A DNA stretch of 29,102 bases, taken from an uncultured Clostridia bacterium (GTDB lineage Bacteria > Bacillota > Clostridia > Peptostreptococcales > Anaerovoracaceae). A program made the position numbers and the translations under genes. Positions 23,200 to 29,102 of the stretch are shown one piece after another (within the stretch, counting starts at the first letter, position 1; each line of letters begins with the position of its first letter). The notes beneath the pieces were generated by a model, which was given only the letters and a program-made list of their open reading frames with translations, searched no databases and was not told where the DNA came from. The DNA lies in the NCBI GenBank assembly GCA_934247125.1, contig CAKQIZ010000016.1:1-29102 (forward strand), given 5' to 3'.

Positions 23200-24066
23200 T
23201 TATGCCTGTGCAGACTGAGCCTCTGCTGCTGCCGGCTTGGTTTCCGCAGCTTTCCTGACTGGTTTCTTTTTCTTTCTGTAGTTTACGATAGCGCCTGTAG
23301 GGCATTCCTTTTCGCACATACCACAGTTCTTGCATGCGTCAAGGTCGACCTTGGCAACATTGTTCTCGACTTTTATAGCGTCGAACTTACATGTTTTCTG
23401 ACACTTCATGCATCCGATACAGCCGATCTCGCATGTCTTTCTCGTCTTTGCGCCTTTTTCCATCGACTTGCAGGCAACAAACACGAGATTCTTCTTGTTG
23501 ACCATGCTGATGATCTCATTAGGACACACATTCGCACAAGCTCCGCATCCCACGCAGACGTCTCTGTTGATCTTTGCGACGCCGTTGTTTACAGTGATCG
23601 CATCGAACTTGCAGACATTATAGCAGTCGCCGAGACCCAGGCAGCCGAAACGGCATGCCCACTGCCCGCCATAGAACATCTTTGCTTCCTTACATGATGT
23701 GACTCTGTCTTCTTCCATGATCTGTCTGGTAACGCCAAAGCTTCCCTGGCACATTACCATTGCCACCTGAGGTTCAGCAGAGCTTGCTTCCTCTCCCATG
23801 ATACCTGCGATCTGCGAAGCCACGCTCGCACCGCCTACAGGACATAGCGAGCAGCTGAGCCCCGGATTGTCTGTGAATGCAGCTGCATAGTCATCACAGC
23901 CTGCGAATCCGCATGCTCCGCAGTTTGCACCCGGGAGCACTTCTCTTATTGCTGCGACTCTTTCGTCAACAGGAACATACATCAGCTTGGATGCAACAGT
24001 CAGGATGACTGCCGCGATCAGACCCATTCCTGTTACTATCGCAGTAGGAACAATTATTGTCGTCAT
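23200..24066 (-). CDS. rnfB: Rnf electron transport complex subunit B (polyferredoxin)
   Basis: A 288-residue iron-sulfur protein that brings electrons from reduced ferredoxin into Rnf. It has an N-terminal membrane anchor (about residues 4-26), the CGACGFAGC cluster domain (Fe-S domain near residues 48-90), then four ferredoxin-type cysteine groups (CRFGCLGLGDCYNVC, CVGCGACANVC, CIGCMKCQKTC, CKNCGMCEKEC), and a basic then Ala-rich tail (KKKKPVRKAAETKPAAAE). This cluster content is typical of clostridial RnfB. The ATG at 24064-24066 follows GGGGGTG, so an upstream TTG-type start is rejected. It is the last gene of the operon, 13 bases after rnfA. Confidence 0.96.
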   Translation of the reverse strand: MTTIIVPTAIVTGMGLIAAVILTVASKLMYVPVDERVAAIREVLPGANCGACGFAGCDDYAAAFTDNPGLSCSLCPVGGASVASQIAGIMGEEASSAEPQVAMVMCQGSFGVTRQIMEEDRVTSCKEAKMFYGGQWACRFGCLGLGDCYNVCKFDAITVNNGVAKINRDVCVGCGACANVCPNEIISMVNKKNLVFVACKSMEKGAKTRKTCEIGCIGCMKCQKTCKFDAIKVENNVAKVDLDACKNCGMCEKECPTGAIVNYRKKKKPVRKAAETKPAAAEAQSAQA

Positions 24067-24079
24067 TCCTGCACACCCC

Positions 24080-24673
24080 CTAACCGAATATACCTGCAAC
24101 TACACCTGAGAATCCCATGAACGCCATGGAAAGAATCGATGCAGTGACCAGTGTGATAGGGACTCCCTGGAAACATTCCGGGATACCTTTGCATTTTTCG
24201 AGTTTTCCTCTCATTCCTGCGAACAGAACCATTGCGAGCAGGAAGCCTATTCCGGCTCCAAACGAGCAGAACAGCGATTCGACATAATTATATCCGTCTG
24301 TGATGTTCTGGATAGTAACACCCAGTACCGCACAGTTAGTCGTTATCAGAGGAAGATATACACCGAGCGATCTGTAAAGAGGCGGCATATATTTTTTGAG
24401 CGTCATCTCTACGAGCTGTACCAGCGCTGCGATGACCAGGATGAATACAACTGTCTGAAGATAACTGATATTGAACTTATCCAGCACATATATCTGGATA
24501 GGCCATGTTACTGCTGTAGCCAGCACCATTACGAACGTTACAGCTGCACCCATTCCCACTGCCGAATCCAGCTTCTTGGAAACGCCGAGGAACGGACATA
24601 TGCCCAGGAACTTTGCCAGTACGTAGTTGTTTGTAAGGATAACTGTCAGCATTATAGCTAGAATACTTGTCAT
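24080..24673 (-). CDS. rnfA: Rnf electron transport complex subunit A
   Basis: A 197-residue integral membrane protein with about six helices. RnfA segments include TNNYVLAKFLGICPFLGVSKKL, PPLYRSLGVYLPLITTNCAVLG and SLFCSFGAGIGFLLAMVLFAGMR, each with the conserved half-membrane cysteine (GIC and TNC) that, with RnfE, holds an intramembrane iron-sulfur centre in Rnf/Nqr enzymes. It starts two bases after the rnfE stop. Confidence 0.96.
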   Translation of the reverse strand: MTSILAIMLTVILTNNYVLAKFLGICPFLGVSKKLDSAVGMGAAVTFVMVLATAVTWPIQIYVLDKFNISYLQTVVFILVIAALVQLVEMTLKKYMPPLYRSLGVYLPLITTNCAVLGVTIQNITDGYNYVESLFCSFGAGIGFLLAMVLFAGMRGKLEKCKGIPECFQGVPITLVTASILSMAFMGFSGVVAGIFG

Positions 24674-24675
24674 TT

Positions 24676-25362
24676 TTATTCAGCCTCCTTCTCATCACAT
24701 ACTCCGCCGCATGTGTCAGCCATCATGCAGCCCTTGCATCCGAATTCCTTCTTCTTTATAGCCTTGCCCTTTGTAAAATAGTTAACGGCAGCTACCAGTA
24801 TCGCGTATACGAAGAATCCGCCCGGAGCCAGCATAAAGATCCCCGCAGGAGTCAGCGGAGTGTGGCTGATGATATCGATATTGAAGACCGTACCGCTTCC
24901 GAAGAATTCTCTGATAAGTCCCATCAGACCGAGAGCCAGTGTGAATCCGACGCCCATGCCGAGACCGTCAAGAGCCGAATCCAGCACACCGTTCTTCGAA
25001 GCGAACATTTCCGCTCTTCCCAGGATGATACAGTTAACTACGATCAGCGGTATGTAAAGACCGAGCGCTGAATCGAGTGCAGGCAGATATGCCTTGAGCA
25101 GGAACTGTACAACAGTTACGAATCCTGCGATAACTACGATAAAGCACGGGATCCTGACTTTTCCCGGGATTATATTTTTCAAAAGCGATATTACGATATT
25201 TGAACAGATCAGAACGACCATAGTAGATATACCCATGCCAAGGCCGTTGATCGCGCTGGTAGTTGTCGCAAGTGTAGGACAGGTTCCCAGCAGGAGGACC
25301 AGTACCGGATTCTCCTTGATTATACCTTTGGTTACTATTTGAAGCTTACTGTTATTTTCCAT
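24676..25362 (-). CDS. rnfE: Rnf electron transport complex subunit E, Cys-rich C-terminus
   Basis: A 228-residue membrane protein with about six helices, homologous to RnfA. It shows ENPVLVLLLGTCPTLATTTSA, LGLYIPLIVVNCIILGRAEMFA and GVGFTLALGLMGLIREFFGSG; the GTC and VNC cysteines match RnfA. After the last helix it has a cytoplasmic-looking tail GCKGCMMADTCGGVCDEKEAE with four cysteines. That tail could bind a metal or cluster and is longer and richer in cysteine than in proteobacterial RnfE. It overlaps rnfG by one base (TAATG). Confidence 0.96.
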   Translation of the reverse strand: MENNSKLQIVTKGIIKENPVLVLLLGTCPTLATTTSAINGLGMGISTMVVLICSNIVISLLKNIIPGKVRIPCFIVVIAGFVTVVQFLLKAYLPALDSALGLYIPLIVVNCIILGRAEMFASKNGVLDSALDGLGMGVGFTLALGLMGLIREFFGSGTVFNIDIISHTPLTPAGIFMLAPGGFFVYAILVAAVNYFTKGKAIKKKEFGCKGCMMADTCGGVCDEKEAE

Positions 25363-25913
25363 TACTTAACACCTCCGCATTCCTCGAACTGCTTCAGAGC
25401 TTCCTCCACAGAGCAGTATACGGCATTTGATGTGATAGTAGCACCGGAAACAGCATCTATTTCAGTATCATCATTGACACTTCCGCCGGCAACCTCGCTG
25501 ACGCCCTTATACTGTTCCAGATATCCGGGATCTGCAGCTTTGGTTCCGAGTCCCGGTGTTTCAGAGTGTTCTGTCACTTTCACTCCCGTGATTTTACCTT
25601 CCGCATCTATACCTATCATGACTTTGACAGTACCGCCAAAACCTTTATATCCTGCTGTAACTGCCATGCCTGCCTTGTTGTCCGCTATATAGCAGTCGAT
25701 GACACCGTCGACCAGCTTTCCGTCATATGCAGTGAAGCTGTCGCCGTCCGGGAGGACTTCCATTCTCGCTTCGTCAGCTGACTTACGCTGGTTTTCTTCG
25801 ATTATCGGGTTAGCCACGCTGTAAGTCCCTGCCAGTGCCAGAGTTACTATGAGACATATGCAGACCAGTACTATTACCGGAAGGATATTTTCTTTGAATT
25901 TACTGTTTTCCAT
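25362..25913 (-). CDS. rnfG: Rnf electron transport complex subunit G (flavoprotein)
   Basis: A 183-residue protein with one N-terminal helix (about residues 11-30) and an extracytoplasmic FMN-binding domain. The flavinylation motif DAVSGATITSNAV places covalent FMN on T159, put there by ApbE (encoded at 19435-20505). ITGVKVTEHSETPGLGTK is also typical of the family. It starts inside rnfD (14-base overlap) and ends at the rnfE start (one-base overlap). Confidence 0.96.
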   Translation of the reverse strand: MENSKFKENILPVIVLVCICLIVTLALAGTYSVANPIIEENQRKSADEARMEVLPDGDSFTAYDGKLVDGVIDCYIADNKAGMAVTAGYKGFGGTVKVMIGIDAEGKITGVKVTEHSETPGLGTKAADPGYLEQYKGVSEVAGGSVNDDTEIDAVSGATITSNAVYCSVEEALKQFEECGGVK

Positions 25914-26889
25914 TATTTCTAGCTCCTTCCTTTGCCTTCTTAGGCAGTCTGTATCTGAGTTTTTCCGTTATTCTGTCGATGTACGGCGTAAGCACATTCA
26001 TTAAGAGTATCGCAAACGACACACCTTCAGGGTATGATGCGAACAGTCTTATAAGCATAGTGAACAGACCGCAGCCGATACCGAATATGATCTTGCCTGA
26101 CGGCAGCATAGGTGATGTCACATAGTCTGTAGCGCAGAAGAATGCACCCAGCATCACGCCGCCGGCACACAGATGGAAGATCGCCCCGTCAAGTCCTCCC
26201 CAGATGAGACCGCATACGAATACAGTCGCAAGGAAGCTTACCGGGATATGAGCTGAAATAACTCTTGTCAGAATGAGGAATATTCCTCCGATGAGGATCG
26301 CACATGCGCTCACTTCACCGATACATCCGCCGATGTTTCCGAGGAACATATCAAGATTCGAAGCGCTTACAGCATCGATGCCTCCGTGTGAAAGCTCGCC
26401 GAGAGGAGTTGCCGATGTCACTGCATCCAGCCCTGTTCCTCTTGCTGTAGGCCATGTGGTCATCTCAGTCGCAAATGCTATGAACATGAAGATCCTGGCT
26501 GTTACGGCAGGGTTTACGAGGTTCTGGCCAAGTCCGCCGAACAGATATTTCACTACTACGATCGCAGCAAAACAGCCCACAACGGCGATCCAGTAAGGGA
26601 GCCCTGCGGGTAAGTTAAAAGCGAGCAGCACGCCGGTAACCACTGCACTGAGGTCTCCGACAGTCTGTTCTCTTTTCATGATCTTGTTCATAAGATATTC
26701 AAATAAAACGCACGCTGCAACACATACGGCTGTCAGCACTGCAGCCCTGTATCCAAACTGGTATATACCCACCGCAAAAGCAGGGATAAGGGCGATAAGC
26801 ACCATTCCCATGATCTTAGTCGTATTTACAGGACCGACTAAGTGAGGAGCTGATGATATTTCTAAATTACCATGATATTTGTTCTCCAT
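25900..26889 (-). CDS. rnfD: Rnf electron transport complex subunit D (flavoprotein)
   Basis: A 329-residue membrane protein with about nine or ten helices. Segments SSAPHLVGPVNTTKIM, FGGLGQNLVNPAVTARIF and DYVTSPMLPSGKIIFGIGCG are RnfD/NqrB hallmarks. The probable FMN-attachment motif reads DAVTSATPL, so T161 is the likely flavinylated residue. The usual glycine before Ala is serine here. Its ATG overlaps the rnfC stop by one base (TAATG). Confidence 0.96.
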   Translation of the reverse strand: MENKYHGNLEISSAPHLVGPVNTTKIMGMVLIALIPAFAVGIYQFGYRAAVLTAVCVAACVLFEYLMNKIMKREQTVGDLSAVVTGVLLAFNLPAGLPYWIAVVGCFAAIVVVKYLFGGLGQNLVNPAVTARIFMFIAFATEMTTWPTARGTGLDAVTSATPLGELSHGGIDAVSASNLDMFLGNIGGCIGEVSACAILIGGIFLILTRVISAHIPVSFLATVFVCGLIWGGLDGAIFHLCAGGVMLGAFFCATDYVTSPMLPSGKIIFGIGCGLFTMLIRLFASYPEGVSFAILLMNVLTPYIDRITEKLRYRLPKKAKEGARNNGKQ

Positions 26890-28208
26890 TATTTACTCGT
26901 CGCCTCCTTCAAAAATCCTTTTGCCATCTTGTGGGTAAAGCTCAAAGGCCTCCTTGCAGGGCAGACGTACGAACAGCTTCCGCATTCCATACACTGCATG
27001 ACTTCAAGTCGCTGCAGCCTTTCCACATCCTTGTCTTCATAAGCTTCAACCATCGCTACCGGCATGAGGCCGAAAGGACAGGCTTTGATACACATACCGC
27101 ATTTGATGCAGCTGCTCTCTTCAGGGATCAGCGCCTGCGGTCCGTCAAATATCAGTATTGCATTGTTGTTTTTCACAATAGGAAAAGCATCCGAATAAAC
27201 GGCTCTTCCCATCATAGGTCCACCCATCAGGATCTTTTTAGGTTCTGCCTTGTAGCCTCCGCATGCAGCGACTACATCGCAGATCCTTGCCCCGATCGGC
27301 ACGATTATATTCTTTGGCTCTGCTACCGCATTGCCGTCTACTGTGATTCTCTTTGTCGTCAGAGGTCTTCCGGTTTCAAGGTACTGACCTATGAACGCTA
27401 TGGTCGTGATATTGGAAAGCAGGATGCCCAGATCTGCCGGCAGCACGCCCGCCTTGAGCTCTTTTCCTGTTATTTCGTAGACCATTACTCTTTCTGCGCC
27501 CTGCGGATATCTCTCTTTAAGGACTCGTACTTCGATGTCGCCAGAGTGTCCGACTTTGTTTATTTCTTCACGCAGTTTAACTATGGCGTCAGGCTTGTTT
27601 CCTTCAACGCCTATGTACGCTTTTTTCAGATCAAGGTACTTCATCGTAGCCAGGATACCTTTGATGACATACTCGGTATCTTCAAGCATGAGTCTGTGAT
27701 CTGATGTGATGAACGGTTCACATTCCGCTCCGTTTACGATCAGGGTATCAACATCTCCCAGGTTCTTCGGATTGAATTTGATATGAGTCGGAAATGACGC
27801 TCCGCCCAATCCTACCAGACCGCTCGCCCTTATCGCAGCAACGAATTCAGGCTGGTCATTCACTACCGGCGGCTCGATACCTTCCCATAACTCCTGTTTC
27901 CCGTCCGTTTCGATGATGATGACCTGATCTTCACCGCCGCTCACCGATCTTATAGACGAGATTTCCTTAACAGTGCCCGATACGCTTGAATGGATCGGCG
28001 CACTTACAAATGCTTCTGTATCTCCGATTCGCTGGCCGACTTTTACGTAGTCTCCTTTGGCAACCAGTGGTTTGCATGGAGCTCCGATGTGCTGTGCCAT
28101 GGAAATACAGACGGTTTCCGGAACAGCCATTTTTTCGGTAGCACATCCGGCAGTATGCTTCGCATGTATTACCTTGATGCTGTTCAAAGACCTCCCCTTC
28201 TTTTCCAT
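26889..28208 (-). CDS. rnfC: Rnf electron transport complex subunit C (NADH-side)
   Basis: A 439-residue peripheral subunit that reduces NAD+ with electrons from the complex. It has a barrel-sandwich-like N-terminal part (KGDYVKVGQRIGDTEAFVSAP), the FMN/NADH-binding SGLVGLGGASFPTHIKF and NGAECEPF segments as in NuoF-type proteins, and two C-terminal 4Fe-4S motifs (CIKCGMCIKACP and CMECGSCSYVCP). The upstream ATG at 28250 has only a weak AAGG. The ATG at 28206-28208 is preceded by GAGAGG with an 8-base spacer and is preferred. It is the first gene of rnfCDGEAB. In acetogenic and other clostridia the complex couples ferredoxin oxidation to Na+ or H+ export. Confidence 0.95.
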   Translation of the reverse strand: MEKKGRSLNSIKVIHAKHTAGCATEKMAVPETVCISMAQHIGAPCKPLVAKGDYVKVGQRIGDTEAFVSAPIHSSVSGTVKEISSIRSVSGGEDQVIIIETDGKQELWEGIEPPVVNDQPEFVAAIRASGLVGLGGASFPTHIKFNPKNLGDVDTLIVNGAECEPFITSDHRLMLEDTEYVIKGILATMKYLDLKKAYIGVEGNKPDAIVKLREEINKVGHSGDIEVRVLKERYPQGAERVMVYEITGKELKAGVLPADLGILLSNITTIAFIGQYLETGRPLTTKRITVDGNAVAEPKNIIVPIGARICDVVAACGGYKAEPKKILMGGPMMGRAVYSDAFPIVKNNNAILIFDGPQALIPEESSCIKCGMCIKACPFGLMPVAMVEAYEDKDVERLQRLEVMQCMECGSCSYVCPARRPLSFTHKMAKGFLKEATSK

Positions 28209-28330
28209 TTCAAAAACCTCTCTTTCTTTCCCATTCTTTTCTTCCTTCATATGAGCCTTGCGGCTCGAGAAATTCTGATATGGGCTTCAATGTGTTTTTA
28301 TAGCTTTTGGAATTTACCCGTACATTTCGA

Positions 28331-28374
28331 ATTATAGCACAGGCTTTTTATAAAATCCATTGTCATAGGGTCAA
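28331..28374 (-). promoter_or_regulatory. Tandem promoter candidates of the rnf operon
   Basis: Two overlapping candidates precede rnfC on the minus strand: an upstream TTGACC (28369-28374) with TATAAA (28347-28352, 16-base spacer), and a downstream extended -10 TGCTATAAT (28331-28339) with a weak -35. The leader to the chosen rnfC start is about 115 bases and includes a small GAGCC-GCAA-GGCTC hairpin (28255-28268). Between this promoter and the phosphatase stop (28375-28505) I see AT-rich sequence and a 14-bp palindrome ACATATATATATGT (about 28405-28418), but no clear terminator. Confidence 0.6.
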
Positions 28375-28505
28375 TTATTTTTTGTAAACACTTTGTTTGG
28401 CAACACATATATATATGTACGTTTTAGTGCAAAACACAAAAAATTTTTTTATTTTTTCTGCTGCATCCGCGAAAAACATGTGATTTTTTGCCTGAGACCG
28501 GCTTC

Positions 28506-29102
28506 TTATGTCGTTTTTCTGCTGCACTGCCCGATCACGACGAACCCGCCCTTTGGAACGGGCGTCCACTCATCGTTCACGCGCTTCCCCTCCAGGTTGT
28601 TCTGCAGCGCACGTATCACCCCGCTGTGAGCTACGATGATGATCTCCTTTGAATCATCGTTCTCAAGGATCTTTCTCAGTGTCTTCACTGCTCTGTACTG
28701 CATATCATAGAAGTTCTCGGATTTGTTTCCCGTCTTGAAGATGAACATATCCTCGCCCCTGCGCATGTATTCCTCAGGGAACTCCGCCTTTATCCGGCTG
28801 ACAGGCTGTCCGTCCCACTTTCCGAGATCTATCTCGCGAAATCCGGGCACTCTCATGATCTTTACGGCTCCTGCCTGCGCTGCCGTATTTTGCGCATCAC
28901 ATACGTCAGTTTTCGCAGATTCATGATACATCAGCGCTTCCCTGCCTGCGGTATATTCTGCGGTATATTCTTCGTTATTTTTTTCACTAAATTTGCGCAA
29001 GATTATCTCCGCTGACTCCATTGCTCTCGAAAGATCGCTTGCATATATCACCCGCGGACATGCAAAATCCGCAGCCAGCTGCTCAGCGCTCTGTACGATC
29101 TG
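28506..29102 (-). CDS. Histidine phosphatase family protein, C-terminal part (cut by window edge)
   Basis: The frame is open to the right edge (about 198 codons visible), so the N-terminal RHG catalytic motif lies outside. Inside are IYASDLSRAMESAEI, FREIDLGKWDGQP and the second catalytic histidine in IIIVAHSGVIRALQNNL, all typical of the phosphoglycerate mutase/alpha-ribazole phosphatase superfamily. Between the first two motifs an insertion of roughly 35 residues occurs (from SEKNNEEYTAEYTAG to DAQNTAAQAGAV), partly made by a 12-bp tandem duplication. Substrate cannot be predicted. It is upstream of rnf on the same strand but separated by the rnf promoter. Confidence 0.88.
   Translation of the reverse strand, partial: QIVQSAEQLAADFACPRVIYASDLSRAMESAEIILRKFSEKNNEEYTAEYTAGREALMYHESAKTDVCDAQNTAAQAGAVKIMRVPGFREIDLGKWDGQPVSRIKAEFPEEYMRRGEDMFIFKTGNKSENFYDMQYRAVKTLRKILENDDSKEIIIVAHSGVIRALQNNLEGKRVNDEWTPVPKGGFVVIGQCSRKTT
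28947..28970. repeat. In-frame 12-bp tandem duplication in the phosphatase gene
   Basis: TGCGGTATATTC occurs twice in direct succession and encodes a doubled EYTA in the insertion of the histidine phosphatase. Being a multiple of three, copy number changes would keep the frame. Confidence 0.75.

Noticed and set aside
26853..27704. 283-codon plus-strand frame opposite rnfC
   Set aside because: Shadow of a well-supported rnfC gene.
28405..28418. AT palindrome as a terminator or operator
   Set aside because: An alternating AT sequence can arise by chance; no T-run and no second copy.

Overview
The window looks like a chromosomal segment of a strictly anaerobic Clostridia-type Firmicute. This is inferred from the Rnf ferredoxin:NAD+ oxidoreductase operon, the ECF vitamin transporters, a stand-alone TPP-riboswitch-controlled thiC, a YdbC/PC4 protein, Shine-Dalgarno sequences of the AGGAGG type, and family-level resemblance of many proteins to clostridial ones. 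The family or genus cannot be fixed from sequence alone. Most of it is core metabolism. No IS element, prophage, CRISPR array, tRNA or rRNA gene was seen.

Layout. 1-804 (-): start of the S10 ribosomal protein operon (promoter, long structured leader, rpsJ, three-hairpin spacer, start of rplC). 952-4202 (-): nucleoside kinase, PfkB sugar/nucleoside kinase and GNAT acetyltransferase, ending at a strong terminator. 4358-6660 (-): YdbC/PC4 single-strand nucleic acid binding protein with a long acidic tail, a doubtful small ORF, and a PLP aminotransferase. 6734-9307 (+): SpoIIQ-like M23 membrane protein, a repeat-rich gap, then promoter, TPP riboswitch, terminator and thiC. 9562-13632 (-): tightly packed aroD-ecfA1-ecfA2-ecfT-trmB operon. 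13649-15776: an ECF S-component and a divergent MocR-type regulator sharing a palindrome. 15688-19276 (-): a GtrB/CsbB-like glycosyltransferase with a CTG start, and a YfhO membrane protein whose 3' end overlaps mocR. 19435-21401: apbE (-) and the eetA-eetB pair (+), starting 21 bp apart from one palindromic Shine-Dalgarno block. 21410-22451 (-): an orphan PD-(D/E)XK-like protein. 22452-23199: an AT-rich, repeat-bearing gap. 23200-28374 (-): complete rnfCDGEAB operon. 28506-29102 (-): partial histidine phosphatase.

How the genes fit together. ApbE attaches FMN to threonine in Dxx(S/T)xAT motifs. Such motifs are visible in RnfG (T159) and RnfD (T161) encoded a few kb away, so apbE probably serves Rnf. 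The adjacent EetA/EetB-like genes suggest a flavin or quinone-linked membrane redox accessory module. The ECF energising module (A1, A2, T) and the S-component lie on either side of a terminator/promoter pair. The MocR neighbour suggests vitamin B6 as the S-component substrate, but this is inference.

The most unusual observations are: the apbE/eetA divergent start built on a 12-bp palindrome serving as ribosome binding site on both strands; the MocR regulator with serine in place of the PLP lysine; the CTG start of the glycosyltransferase; the 89-bp convergent overlap of mocR and yfhO; lineage-specific low-complexity insertions in three conserved proteins; and a terminator with no clear parent gene in the 22.5-23 kb gap. 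I did not find a convincing wholly new multi-gene system. The strongest candidate for follow-up is the ApbE-EetA-EetB unit next to Rnf.
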